From VXRJ01 sp965246995 (lineage in GTDB: Bacteria; Acidobacteriota; Vicinamibacteria; Vicinamibacterales; UBA8438), in contig OZ252008.1 in the NCBI GenBank assembly GCA_965246995.1, positions 2,046,001 through 2,110,000 on the forward strand: a DNA stretch of 64,000 bases, given 5' to 3'. A model generated the notes under the pieces. That model was not told the origin of the DNA and made no database searches. It was given only the letters and a program-made list of their open reading frames with translations. Of this stretch, positions 44,704-53,496 are shown piece after piece. How positions within the stretch are numbered: position 1 is the stretch's first letter; each line of letters begins with the position of its first letter. Position numbers and translations under genes: made by a program.

Positions 44704-46074
44704 CTACAGCGTGAACCCGCGCTCGTCGTGGAGCGAAATGTCGAGGCCGACCGACTCCTCTTCGGCGGTCACACGTAGCCCCATCATCGCATCCACCACC
44801 TTGATGATGGCGAAGGTTGCGACGGCGCTGTAGATGATTGTCGCCGCGGCGCCGACGAACTGCAGCCCGAGCTGCGACCCGATGCCGTTGTCGAGGCCCG
44901 AGCCGCCGAACACCTGGGCGGTGAAGATGCCGGTCAGCATCGCACCGACGAACCCGCCGACGGCATGGACGCCGAAGACATCGAGCGAGTCGTCGTAACC
45001 GAGCGCCCGCTTCAGGTTGCTGGAGGCGAAGAAGCAGCAGATGGCCGAGGCGGCGCCGATGGCGAGCGCTCCGATCGGACCGACCGTGCCGGACGCCGGC
45101 GTGATGGCGACGAGTCCGGCCACCGCGCCGGTGGCGATCCCCAGGACGCTCGGCTTGCCGTGCCGTATCCACTCGGCGACCATCCAGACGAAGCCAGCCG
45201 TGGCGGTCGCGATGTGCGTTACCGCCATCGCCATGCCGGCAACGCCGTCGGCCGCCAGTTGGCTCCCGGCGTTGAAGCCGAACCAGCCGACCCAAAGCAT
45301 CGACGCACCGACCACCGTCAGGACCAGGCTGTTGGGGGGCATCGGTGTTCCCGGGAATCCGCGCCGCACGCCGAGGACGAGGCACACCACCAGCGCCGCG
45401 ACGCCGGCGTTGATGTGAACAACCGTCCCGCCGGCGAAGTCCAGCATGCCCATCTCGCCGAGCCAGCCGCCACCCCAGACCCAGTGGGCGATCGGCGCGT
45501 ACACGATGCTCACCCAGAGCGCCATGAAGACCATCATCGACGAGAACTTCATGCGCTCGGCGAACGCGCCGACCATCAGGGCCGGCGTGATGATCGCGAA
45601 CGTCAGCTGGAACATCTGGAAGACGGTTTCCGGAATCGTGCCGGAGACCGTGTCGACGCCCACGCCTGAAAGGAAGAACTTTCCGAGCCCGACGAACGCG
45701 TTAAGCGATCCACCGTCCCCGAACGCCAAGCCGTAGACGTAGATGGTCCAGAGAATCGTCACCATGCAGGTGATGGCGAAGCACTGCATCATCACCGCCA
45801 GCACGTTCTTGGCCCGGACTAGGCCGGCGTAGAAAAGCGAGAGTCCCGGGATGGTCATGAAGAGCACCAGGACACTCGAGGTGAGCATCCAGGCGGTGTC
45901 ACCGGAACTGAGTTCCTGAGCCCAGGCCGCCCGGGGCGCAAAGAGCAGGGCAGCAGCCGCTAGCGCGCCAGCCCCGAGCGCCTTGTGTCGGACTGGCCAG
46001 AACCTGCCGGCGCCTTGCCGATGGTCGCGTTCCGCCTCCACCGGCGGCCGGGTCAACAGCGAGTGTCTTGTCAT
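44704..46074 (-). CDS. amt: ammonium transporter
   Basis: 456 aa Amt/Rh channel. A cleavable-looking signal segment (ALAAAALLFAPRAAWAQ) precedes eleven helices. Family stretches: PGLSLFYAGLVRAKNVL, VYGLAFGDGG, GGTVVHINAGVAALV (twin-His helix), GWFGFNAGSQLAADG and DVFGVHAVGGFVGAMLTGIF. It is paired with the PII gene 12 bases upstream, the classic glnK-amtB arrangement in which PII plugs the channel when nitrogen is ample. Confidence 0.96.
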   Translation of the reverse strand: MTRHSLLTRPPVEAERDHRQGAGRFWPVRHKALGAGALAAAALLFAPRAAWAQELSSGDTAWMLTSSVLVLFMTIPGLSLFYAGLVRAKNVLAVMMQCFAITCMVTILWTIYVYGLAFGDGGSLNAFVGLGKFFLSGVGVDTVSGTIPETVFQMFQLTFAIITPALMVGAFAERMKFSSMMVFMALWVSIVYAPIAHWVWGGGWLGEMGMLDFAGGTVVHINAGVAALVVCLVLGVRRGFPGTPMPPNSLVLTVVGASMLWVGWFGFNAGSQLAADGVAGMAMAVTHIATATAGFVWMVAEWIRHGKPSVLGIATGAVAGLVAITPASGTVGPIGALAIGAASAICCFFASSNLKRALGYDDSLDVFGVHAVGGFVGAMLTGIFTAQVFGGSGLDNGIGSQLGLQFVGAAATIIYSAVATFAIIKVVDAMMGLRVTAEEESVGLDISLHDERGFTL

Positions 46075-46086
46075 GGCTGGCCCCCT

Positions 46087-46425
46087 TCAGAGTGCGCTCG
46101 GACCTGTCTCACCTGTCCGGATTCGGACAGCCTGTCCGATGTCGGCGACGAACACCTTGCCGTCGCCGATCTGACCGCTGCGGGCCGCGGAAGTGATCGC
46201 GTCGATGACGGAGTCGACTTGATCGTCGTCCACCACCACTTCGATTTTCGTCTTCGGGACGAAGTCGATGGAGTACTCGGCGCCCCGGTACATTTCCTTG
46301 TGTCCCTTCTGGCGGCCGTAGCCCTTCACCTCGGTTGCCGTCAGGGCGTTGACACCCAGGGCGAGCAGCGCGTCGCGTACATCGTCGACGTTGTGGGGTC
46401 TGATGATCCCGATGACCAGTTTCAT
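46087..46425 (-). CDS. glnK: nitrogen regulatory protein PII
   Basis: 112 aa trimer subunit that senses ATP/ADP and 2-oxoglutarate. The T-loop KGYGRQKGHKEMYRGAEY contains the Tyr that can be uridylylated. KIEVVVDDDQVDSVIDAI and GDGKVFVADIGQAVRIRTGE form the nucleotide site. AAAGGAG ribosome site. Its place before amt makes GlnK the better name than GlnB. The promoter is listed separately. Confidence 0.95.
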   Translation of the reverse strand: MKLVIGIIRPHNVDDVRDALLALGVNALTATEVKGYGRQKGHKEMYRGAEYSIDFVPKTKIEVVVDDDQVDSVIDAITSAARSGQIGDGKVFVADIGQAVRIRTGETGPSAL

Positions 46426-46480
46426 GAAGGGACTCCTTTCTTGGTCTGGCGCAGCGGGGGAGTGCCGCTACGAGATCGCC

Positions 46481-46508
46481 ACTATAGCAGACGTATCCAC
46501 AACGCCAA
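46481..46508 (-). promoter_or_regulatory. promoter of glnK-amt
   Basis: On the minus strand TTGGCG (46508-46503), 16-base spacer, TATAGT (46486-46481), about 55 bases before glnK. It looks like a sigma-70 type site; I found no GG-N10-GC sigma-54 pattern at the right spacing. Confidence 0.45.
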
Positions 46509-46613
46509 GCGTCGGCGGCTGGCGGGACGGCAGCTGCTGGGACAGCGGCTTATTGGCTGGCGGCTATTGATTGAAAGGCGCGCGTGAGCGGGAACGTTGC
46601 CGCCGCGCGATGT

Positions 46614-46690
46614 TGGTAGCGGGGGGGGGATTTGAACCCCCGACCTTTGGGTTATGAGCCCAATGAGCTACCAGGCTGCTCCACCCCGCG
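46614..46690 (-). tRNA. initiator tRNA-fMet (CAU)
   Basis: 77 nt including an encoded CCA (46616-46614). Anticodon CAT at 46656-46654 in loop CTCATAA. The anticodon stem has three G:C pairs (GGG/CCC) next to the loop, and position 1 (C) does not pair with position 72 (U): both are initiator features, though the usual mismatch is C-A. The T stem is all G:C (GGGGG/CCCCC), giving a run of nine C. Confidence 0.93.
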
Positions 46691-46710
46691 TCCCTGTTTT
46701 AAGGACGGGA

Positions 46711-46740
46711 ATGCTAGCATGTGCGGGCCGGACCTGTCAA
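46711..46740 (-). promoter_or_regulatory. promoter of the initiator tRNA
   Basis: Minus strand TTGACA (46740-46735), 18-base spacer, TAGCAT (46716-46711); transcription would start about 15 bases before the tRNA 5' end. The best -35 match in the window. Confidence 0.6.
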
Positions 46741-46772
46741 CGCATGTTGCCGGTGGCAGGGAGTCAGATGCG

Positions 46773-47111
46773 ATGACCGATCAGCCGGTGGCGGATGTCG
46801 TGGTTGCCTGGACGACATTGCCGCCTGAAGCGGACGCGGCGGCGTTCGCCCGCACCCTCGTCAGCGAACGCCTCGCCGCGTGTGTCACGCGTTGCGGAAC
46901 GGTCCAGTCGGTCTACCGCTGGGAGGGTGGTATCGAACAGGCCGACGAGCAGCTCGTCATGATCAAGACGACGCGATCATGCGTCGACGCTCTCCGGGCG
47001 CGCGTCATCGAACTGCACCCCTACGATACGCCGGAGTTCATCGTGGCCCCTGTCATCGACGGCGCCCGCGACTACCTCCAGTGGGTCAGGGATTCGACGC
47101 GTTCCGGGTGA
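46773..47111 (+). CDS. cutA: CutA family protein
   Basis: 112 aa trimeric ferredoxin-fold protein, linked to divalent-cation tolerance in E. coli, exact role unclear. ERLAACVTRCGTVQSVYRWEGGIEQADEQLVMIKT is the family core and ELHPYDTPEFIV the C-terminal signature. The frame opens earlier through the tRNA on the other strand, so I chose the ATG at 46773 (MTDQPVAD). Its 3' end overlaps the convergent DUF368 gene by 26 bases. Confidence 0.92.
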   Translation: MTDQPVADVVVAWTTLPPEADAAAFARTLVSERLAACVTRCGTVQSVYRWEGGIEQADEQLVMIKTTRSCVDALRARVIELHPYDTPEFIVAPVIDGARDYLQWVRDSTRSG

Positions 47112-47979
47112 CCCTACCCAGGTGTGAAACGCCCCAGGAGAGCGCGAAGCCCGCGACAACCAGCGCGATGGCGCCGCCCGCCCGCCCGACTGTCGGCGTC
47201 GTGTCGCCGAACGGCCACAGGCCGATAACCGCACCTAACAACAGGCCGAGCAGGAAGCCGAGGGTCGCTCGCTCGTGCCGCGCAAGCAGCCATTTGACGA
47301 TGTTGCTCACGCCGACGATACCGGTCGCTACACCGACCGCCACCGGGGCCAGGACACCCGCCGTCGTCATGGTCGCGGCGACATCGGCGGCCCGCGCGGC
47401 GTCGGCTGCGGCCGCCACGGCATCGACAATAGTCCGGTACTGTCCCAGGATCAGAAGCAGGTAAGCGCCAGACACCCCCGGCAGGATCATTGCCGCGCCT
47501 CCGGCTGCGCCCGCCACCGCAAGCAGTATCACCGCCGTCAGGCCGGAAGTCGCGCCGCCTCCGAGCCGTTCCGGGTCGACCGTCGCTAGCAGCGCCATGA
47601 CCAGGATGGCGGCCACGGCGCTCACGACGATGGTCCGGTCGACCGGCTGCACCGCGCGCCAGAGCATCGGCACGCCGCCGAGGGTCAGACCGATGAAGAG
47701 GCTGTACATCGCCCACGGCGACCGGTCGAGTGCTGCTGCGATCAGCCCGGCGCCACCCGCCACGGCGATTGCCGCCGCCGCGCCGACGCTGCCAAGCATT
47801 GCGAGTACCGCCGGCCGGAAGCGGAATGTCGATACCTCCGCCACGCCACTGATGAACTGGGGGTAGATGCCGACGGCAAGCAGCATCGTGCCGCCAGAAA
47901 TCCCGGGGACGAGATTGGCCAATCCCATGAAGGCGCCGCCGACGACGCTACGGACGATCAGCTCCGCGCCGAGAACCAT
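47086..47979 (-). CDS. popT: DUF368 membrane protein (PopT-type undecaprenyl-phosphate flippase)
   Basis: 297 aa, about eight helices. Signature repeats GLANLVPGISGGTMLL near the start and MILPGVSGAYLLLILGQY in the middle mark DUF368. Members (PopT) have been shown to bring undecaprenyl phosphate back across the cytoplasmic membrane for cell-wall and LPS synthesis. TACAAT lies nine bases before the ATG. Stand-alone gene, so context adds nothing; function rests on the family. Confidence 0.87.
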   Translation of the reverse strand: MVLGAELIVRSVVGGAFMGLANLVPGISGGTMLLAVGIYPQFISGVAEVSTFRFRPAVLAMLGSVGAAAAIAVAGGAGLIAAALDRSPWAMYSLFIGLTLGGVPMLWRAVQPVDRTIVVSAVAAILVMALLATVDPERLGGGATSGLTAVILLAVAGAAGGAAMILPGVSGAYLLLILGQYRTIVDAVAAAADAARAADVAATMTTAGVLAPVAVGVATGIVGVSNIVKWLLARHERATLGFLLGLLLGAVIGLWPFGDTTPTVGRAGGAIALVVAGFALSWGVSHLGRVTRNASNP

Positions 47980-48063
47980 GCGTACGCCATTGTACGCGCT
48001 CGGGATCGGCGGGCCAGAGGATGGGGGCTGAGCGTGGGAGTGGGTGCTAAGATGCGATAAGGG

Positions 48064-50100
48064 ATGGCAGTCGAACGGACGCCACGAACGCTCTGGCCTG
48101 CGGTCGCCTCCTGGCCCGTAGCGTTGCTGGTCGCCGGCTCCACCGCCAAGCTCCTTCTGCTGCCGTTTATCGGGACGGCGTTAGGCGACTGGCTTGACAC
48201 CGCCGCATCGATAGCACTGGCCGTCGGTCTCGCCTGGATCATCCTGAAGCTTCTCGTTCGTCTGCAGCGGCGCCTGCTTTGGCGCGTCCGCCGCAAGTTG
48301 ATCGTGTCGTATCTCTTCATCGGCTTCGTGCCGGTGTTGCTGCTCATCGCCTTCTTCGCCGTCGCCTGGACGATGTCGGTCCTGCTGACGAGCACCGACC
48401 TGGTGCGGCGCGAACTGGCGCGCCTGACCACCGATGCGCAGATCGCCGCGGGGGCGGTCGGCATCCAATTGTCGCGTGGCATGCCGACGGAGCAGGCGCT
48501 CAACCGGGTGCGCCGCGGCGTGGGTCAGCGCTACGACGGCATCTCGGTTGCGGTGCTCGCATCATCCGGTGGCGAGCCGGCACTGACGGCGGGTCCCTGG
48601 TCGCACGCGCCGGTACCGGATCGGCTGCCGTCCTGGATCGGGCCGGACGGCTTTGCCGACCTGGTGATGCTAGGGCCGACCGAAACGCTCGTTGCTCGCG
48701 CTGTCTCGACTGTGGACCGTCCCGATGCGGGGCCGATCCTGGTGGATATCCCGCTCAACCTCGATGTCCTGCGGCTCATAGAAGATTCCACCGGCGTGAT
48801 CGTCGAGGCGCTCGGCGCCGGCACGCCGGAGGATGGCGCCACCGGCTCGCTGCTCCCTTCTGCCAGCGGCCTGTCGGGTGTCGGCTTCTGGGACGCGGTC
48901 GACTGGGAGAGCGGTGAAGCTCGGACCGTCAACCATCCAATCCGGATTACGCCGGCTGCGTTCCATGCGCGCTTGTTCGGCACGGTCGGTCTGACCGGTG
49001 CGATGAACGAGCGCACCACCTTCCTGTTGCTGCTGGCCGTGATTGGGGGCCTCTTCCTCGTGATCGAGGCCGCCGCGCTCGTGACCGGCGGCGTTCTGGC
49101 ACGATCGATCACCGGCGCGGTACACGCGCTCTTCACCGGCACCAGTCGGGTCCGCCGTGGCGACTTCACGCATCGGATCCGGGTCACATCAGGGGACCAG
49201 TTGGGTGACCTTGCCGAGTCGTTCAACGCGATGACCGCGAGCGTCGAGAGCCTGATGTACCAGGCCGCAGAGAAGAAGCGGCTGGAGGAGGAACTGCGAA
49301 TCGCGCGACAGATCCAGATGTCGCTCCTCCCGCGCGACGCCCTGTCCATTCCCGGCCTCACAATCACCGCGCTCTGCCGACCGGCACGTGAAGTGGGCGG
49401 TGACTACTACGACGTCATACGGCTTGGTGAACGGCGTCTCGGCCTGCTCGTGGCCGATGTGTCCGGCAAGGGAGCATCGGCGGCGCTCTATATGGCGGAG
49501 CTGAAGGGCCTGATCCTGAGTCTGGGAAAGATCTACGAATCACCCCGGAAGCTGTTGATGGAGACCAACCGGATCATGGCGAGCACGCTCGACGCGCGCA
49601 GCTTCATCACGATGCTCTACGCAGTGGTCGACCTCGAGGTTGGTACCCTCACCTACGCTCGGGCGGGCCACACGCCACTCTTCTATGCGTCGCCGAACGG
49701 TGCGGGCGGCCTGGAGGTGCGGGTTCTGTCTCCAGACGGCCTCGTGCTCGGCCTCGCCGGGCTGGAGGGACATTTTGATAGCCTGATCGAAGAGCACAGG
49801 CTCGACATCCGCGTGGGCGATGTCGCCGTGCTTTTCACCGACGGCGTGAGTGAAGCGATGAACGAGTCGAACGACCTGTTCGGTGAGGAGCGGCTTCAGC
49901 AGGTGATCGTCGAACATGGACACCGGTCCCCGAACGAGTTGCGCGAGCAGATCGTTCGAACCGTCGAGTCGTTTGTGGGCACTGCGGATCAGCACGACGA
50001 CATGACGATGTTGCTGCTCCGGATTGATGAAGTGGGCGCGAAGCCCGAGCCGACGGGGGTGGTCCCGTCGGTGTCGGCAACGGAGACAAGTCATGCCTGA
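48064..50100 (+). CDS. membrane HAMP-PP2C (SpoIIE-type) serine phosphatase
   Basis: 678 aa. Two close N-terminal helices (about 15-60) and another at 80-115, an extracytoplasmic sensor region (about 120-315), a helix (about 320-345), a HAMP linker (ARSITGAVHALFTGTSRVRRGDF), a coiled coil (AAEKKRLEEELRIARQIQMSLLP), then a PP2C domain. Its metal-binding Asp residues are intact (GGDYYDVI, VADVSGKG, FTDGVSEAMN, DDMTML). Such proteins usually dephosphorylate an anti-sigma-factor antagonist; no partner gene is seen here. It overlaps the rnc start by eight bases. Confidence 0.88.
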   Translation: MAVERTPRTLWPAVASWPVALLVAGSTAKLLLLPFIGTALGDWLDTAASIALAVGLAWIILKLLVRLQRRLLWRVRRKLIVSYLFIGFVPVLLLIAFFAVAWTMSVLLTSTDLVRRELARLTTDAQIAAGAVGIQLSRGMPTEQALNRVRRGVGQRYDGISVAVLASSGGEPALTAGPWSHAPVPDRLPSWIGPDGFADLVMLGPTETLVARAVSTVDRPDAGPILVDIPLNLDVLRLIEDSTGVIVEALGAGTPEDGATGSLLPSASGLSGVGFWDAVDWESGEARTVNHPIRITPAAFHARLFGTVGLTGAMNERTTFLLLLAVIGGLFLVIEAAALVTGGVLARSITGAVHALFTGTSRVRRGDFTHRIRVTSGDQLGDLAESFNAMTASVESLMYQAAEKKRLEEELRIARQIQMSLLPRDALSIPGLTITALCRPAREVGGDYYDVIRLGERRLGLLVADVSGKGASAALYMAELKGLILSLGKIYESPRKLLMETNRIMASTLDARSFITMLYAVVDLEVGTLTYARAGHTPLFYASPNGAGGLEVRVLSPDGLVLGLAGLEGHFDSLIEEHRLDIRVGDVAVLFTDGVSEAMNESNDLFGEERLQQVIVEHGHRSPNELREQIVRTVESFVGTADQHDDMTMLLLRIDEVGAKPEPTGVVPSVSATETSHA

Positions 50101-50881
50101 TCGCCCGGACCTCGCCGATCTCGAGGCCCGGATCGGCTACGCCTTCACGGATCGCGCGCTGCTGGAGCGGGCGCTGACGCACCGGTCGTACGCCAATGAG
50201 CTGGATGCGCACGGAACGGTCGACAACGAACTGCTGGAGTTTCTCGGAGACGCGGTGATTGGACTGGTTGTCTCACACGTCATCCACGCGGGGTGGCAGG
50301 GCATAGGGTCTCCGGGCGACGCGTCTCAGCGAAAGGCGATGCTCGTTTCGCGCGGGACGCTCTCGGCGATGGGAACCCGGTGGGCGCTGCCCGACTTTCT
50401 GCGGCTGGGCCGGGGCGAGGAACGGAGCGGCGGACGGACGAAAGCATCGCTCATCGCCAACGCGTTTGAAGCGGTTACCGGAGCGGTCTTTCTCGACGGA
50501 GGGTACGAGGCTGCCCGCGAGGTCCTGCACGAGGTGTACCACGAGCTGTACGAGGAGGTGATGACCCGATCGCCCTCGCCACCCGAGACAGCGGGAGCCG
50601 GCGCTGAGTATCGCGATCCGAAGTCCGCGCTACAGGAGTGGTTACAGGCGCGCGGCCGCTCGCGTCCGGAGTACACCGTGCTCGAGACGAGCGGCCCGGA
50701 CCACCACAAGACGTTTGAGGTCGGCGTCGCGATCGACGGCGCGCCGATCTGCGCGGGCACGGGATCGTCCAAGAGGGAGGCCCAGCAGGCGGCGGCGCGC
50801 GAGACGTTGCGCCGAATCGGCGCGACCGGCGCAGACGGCCCGTCTGGCGCCGGCCCGTCTGGTGACGGGGCGGACGCGTGA
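50093..50881 (+). CDS. rnc: ribonuclease III
   Basis: Cuts double-stranded RNA, including rRNA precursors (262 aa). The catalytic signature NELLEFLGDAVIGL is present, and further acidic residues lie in ANAFEAVTGAVFLDGGY. A C-terminal dsRNA-binding domain runs from DPKSALQEWLQARG to SKREAQQAAARETL. The ATG at 50093 overlaps the end of the phosphatase gene and follows a GGAG. Confidence 0.95.
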   Translation: MPDRPDLADLEARIGYAFTDRALLERALTHRSYANELDAHGTVDNELLEFLGDAVIGLVVSHVIHAGWQGIGSPGDASQRKAMLVSRGTLSAMGTRWALPDFLRLGRGEERSGGRTKASLIANAFEAVTGAVFLDGGYEAAREVLHEVYHELYEEVMTRSPSPPETAGAGAEYRDPKSALQEWLQARGRSRPEYTVLETSGPDHHKTFEVGVAIDGAPICAGTGSSKREAQQAAARETLRRIGATGADGPSGAGPSGDGADA

Positions 50882-50885
50882 TGTG

Positions 50886-52049
50886 TCAGTCGATCTCCAT
50901 CAGATCCACCGGCGCCTGAGGCCGCCGGGGCCGCGGGGGAGACGCGTCTCGTGCCGGCTCGGTCCGGTTCTCGTCGGCCGCGGTCCCGACGCGCGGCAGG
51001 CAGCGGAGGGAGTACTCCTGTACTTCGCGCTCCAGCGCAGTGTCGTTCGGCGGGGACGGGTGGCAGTGCAGCCGGACCCAGAGCCGTAGCAGCGGATCGC
51101 TGAATCGGTAGCGTTTCTCCTCCGCGGTGACCAGATCGACATCCGCCAGCCAGGAGAGGTAGTCCTTGGTGGATCCCGGGGTTCGACCCAGCCTCCGTGC
51201 GATCCCGGACAGCGTGAGCGGTTCGTCGGCGGCCAGGGTGCCAAGGATTCCCTTTAGTGCGCTATACCCGCGTGCCCGGTGGAGACGTAGTTCGTAGGCG
51301 AACCGGCAGGCAGCAGCCAGCGGCGCTCCGGAGGTCATCAGCGTGGCGAGTGCGCTGACCGGATCGCGGACTCCGTCGGCTGCTCCCAGCGCCATCGCCA
51401 TGTGGTGCACGTAAGCCGGCCGGCCGTCGACCAGCGCCCCGACCGTGCCGGCCAGCGCCAGCAGATCCGTGTCGTCGTAGCCGCCGATCTGTTCGGCGAG
51501 AGCTTCGCGCACCTCGATCGCGGTCAGCGGCGGCAGGTGGATCAGGGTGAAGCGGGCGGCTGGCAGCAGGGCAAGCAGGCGCGTGGCGCGGTTGGCGTAT
51601 CGACTTGCAAGAACGAACCGGTTCGGGCTCCGGGCAATCGCGTCGAGGAATTCGCGCAGCGCGCCGCGCAGCCCCGGAAACGGGGCCAGCATGTCCAGTT
51701 CGATGAACTCGTCGAGGATCAGGACGGACTGCGGCTGCCCGTGCCGCTGCGGCCGGCTGATGCGGGCAAGGAACGTCTCGAACGCCGCTCGCGGCGCGTG
51801 CCGGCCGACGATGGCAGTCTCAGGTTCGTGGCCGGCTGCGGTCATCGCGGCAACGAAGCGCTCGGGGGTGGAGATGATCCGTTCGGCGTCGACGTAGTAC
51901 CCCTGATCTCCGATCAGCTGGGCCGCGACCCGCTGCAGCACCGACGTCCTGCCGCTGCCGCTCGGGCCGAGCACCACCGGAACGGAGGCAGGCACGGCGT
52001 CGAGCGCCTGGAGTACGTCGTGTTCAATCCCGGGACGTTGATGAAGCAC
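50886..52049 (-). CDS. AAA-type ATPase with C-terminal winged helix
   Basis: 387 aa, not a named gene. P-loop GPSGSGRTS (about residues 28-36), Walker B VLILDEFIELD, a sensor-like VLASRY, then a winged-helix region (about 285-345: LTLSGIARRLGRTPGSTKDYLSWLADVDLVTAEEKRYRFSD is split here only for description). The pattern is that of archaeal-type STAND/AAA ATPases in which the helix domain binds DNA or a partner. GTG start. No toxin or nuclease partner gene is next to it; its role is unknown. Confidence 0.7.
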   Translation of the reverse strand: MLHQRPGIEHDVLQALDAVPASVPVVLGPSGSGRTSVLQRVAAQLIGDQGYYVDAERIISTPERFVAAMTAAGHEPETAIVGRHAPRAAFETFLARISRPQRHGQPQSVLILDEFIELDMLAPFPGLRGALREFLDAIARSPNRFVLASRYANRATRLLALLPAARFTLIHLPPLTAIEVREALAEQIGGYDDTDLLALAGTVGALVDGRPAYVHHMAMALGAADGVRDPVSALATLMTSGAPLAAACRFAYELRLHRARGYSALKGILGTLAADEPLTLSGIARRLGRTPGSTKDYLSWLADVDLVTAEEKRYRFSDPLLRLWVRLHCHPSPPNDTALEREVQEYSLRCLPRVGTAADENRTEPARDASPPRPRRPQAPVDLMEID

Positions 52050-52101
52050 CGGTACGCATCCTGACGATAGGCAAGGCGGCGAGGCGTGTCAATCGTTCTG
52101 C

Positions 52102-52107
52102 TATCAT
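52102..52107 (+). promoter_or_regulatory. -10-like TATCAT before purA
   Basis: TATCAT 21 bases before the purA ATG; no clear -35. Confidence 0.3.
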
Positions 52108-52128
52108 CGGGCGTTTGTCTGGATCCCG

Positions 52129-53448
52129 ATGGCCGTAACAGGGAATCTCGCCGTGCTCGGCGCCCAGTGGGGCGACGAAGGGAAGGGGAAGATCGTCGAT
52201 CTCCTCGCCCCTGCGTTCGCCGTCGTCGCGCGTTCCCAGGGAGGACACAACGCGGGCCACACCGTCCTCGTCGGGGGCGACCAGTTCATTCTCCACCTGA
52301 TCCCGTCCGGGATCCTGCACCCTGGCGTCACCTGCGTCGTGGGCAACGGAGTGGTGGTGGATCCCTGTGCGCTTTTTGCCGAGATCGACGAGTTGCATGG
52401 GCGTGGCGTCGAGACGGCTGGCCGCTTGCTGGTGAGCGACCGTGCGCATGTCATCCTCGCCTATCACCGGCATCTCGAGGCGGCGTCCGAGGATCGACTG
52501 GGTGCGCACCGGATCGGCACCACATCGCGCGGGATCGGGCCGAGCTACGAGCAGAAGGCGGCGAGAAGCGGTGTCCGGATCGGTGATCTTGCGGACGGGA
52601 GCGACAGCGGCCGGTTGACGGCGCTGATCCGATCCAATGTCGACGCGCGCAACCGCGCGATCGGTGGCGAGCCGCTCGACTGGCGCGAGATACGCGACGG
52701 GGCGGTGGCAGCCTGGGAGCGGCTCGCCCCAATGGTCACCGACACCTCCCGCTACCTCCATGACGCGATCACTCAGGGTCGTCCGATCCTGTTCGAGGGG
52801 GCGCAGGGGGCGATGCTCGACGTCGACCACGGCACCTATCCGTACGTCACCTCATCGAACCCGACAATCGGCGGCGTCTGCACCGGTCTGGGCGTGGGGC
52901 CGCGAGCGATTGGCGACGTGCTCGGTATCGCCAAGGCATATACGACGCGGGTTGGTGAGGGGCCCTTGCCGACCGAGTTGAGTGGCGACGCGGCGACACG
53001 GTTGCGCGAGTTGGGACGGGAGTACGGCGCCTCGACCGGCCGCCCACGGCGCTGCGGCTGGTTCGACGCCGTGGCGGTTCGCTACGCGGCGCGCGTGAAT
53101 GGCATCGAGGCGCTCGCGGTGACCAAGCTGGACGTGCTCGATCAAGTGGATACATTGCAGGTCTGCATCGGCTACCGTTGCAACGGAGAGCTACTGGACG
53201 ATCTCCCGGCCGATATCGCACGCCTCAGCGCGTGCGAGCCAGTGTACGAGACATTGCCCGGCTGGATGGGTGAGGGAACGACGGCTGGAGCCCGGAACGA
53301 GGCTGCGCTGCCCGCGATGGCGCGCGCCTACGTCGATCGGCTCGAAGCACTGGTAGGCGTGCCGATCGCGATCATCTCGACCGGCTCGGACCGCCGCGAC
53401 ACCATTGTGAGGCCTGACACGCCGGTTGGCCGGCGCCTTGTCGAGTAG
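52129..53448 (+). CDS. purA: adenylosuccinate synthetase
   Basis: Joins IMP and aspartate with GTP on the way to AMP (439 aa). GAQWGDEGKGKIVDLL (P-loop and catalytic Asp), GGHNAGHTV with the catalytic His, GTTSRGIGPSY, EGAQGAMLDVDHGTYPYVTSSN and TKLDVLD are all present. Monocistronic; followed 48 bases later by an ABC transporter gene. Confidence 0.97.
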   Translation: MAVTGNLAVLGAQWGDEGKGKIVDLLAPAFAVVARSQGGHNAGHTVLVGGDQFILHLIPSGILHPGVTCVVGNGVVVDPCALFAEIDELHGRGVETAGRLLVSDRAHVILAYHRHLEAASEDRLGAHRIGTTSRGIGPSYEQKAARSGVRIGDLADGSDSGRLTALIRSNVDARNRAIGGEPLDWREIRDGAVAAWERLAPMVTDTSRYLHDAITQGRPILFEGAQGAMLDVDHGTYPYVTSSNPTIGGVCTGLGVGPRAIGDVLGIAKAYTTRVGEGPLPTELSGDAATRLRELGREYGASTGRPRRCGWFDAVAVRYAARVNGIEALAVTKLDVLDQVDTLQVCIGYRCNGELLDDLPADIARLSACEPVYETLPGWMGEGTTAGARNEAALPAMARAYVDRLEALVGVPIAIISTGSDRRDTIVRPDTPVGRRLVE

Positions 53449-53496
53449 GGGTGGCGGCGGCCGGAAAGGCCTATCAGCACGCCCGGTCTGCGGACG

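Noticed and set aside
46426..46613. Sigma-54 promoter for glnK-amt
   Set aside because: No GG and GC pair at the needed ten-base spacing; a sigma-70-like site explains the start better.
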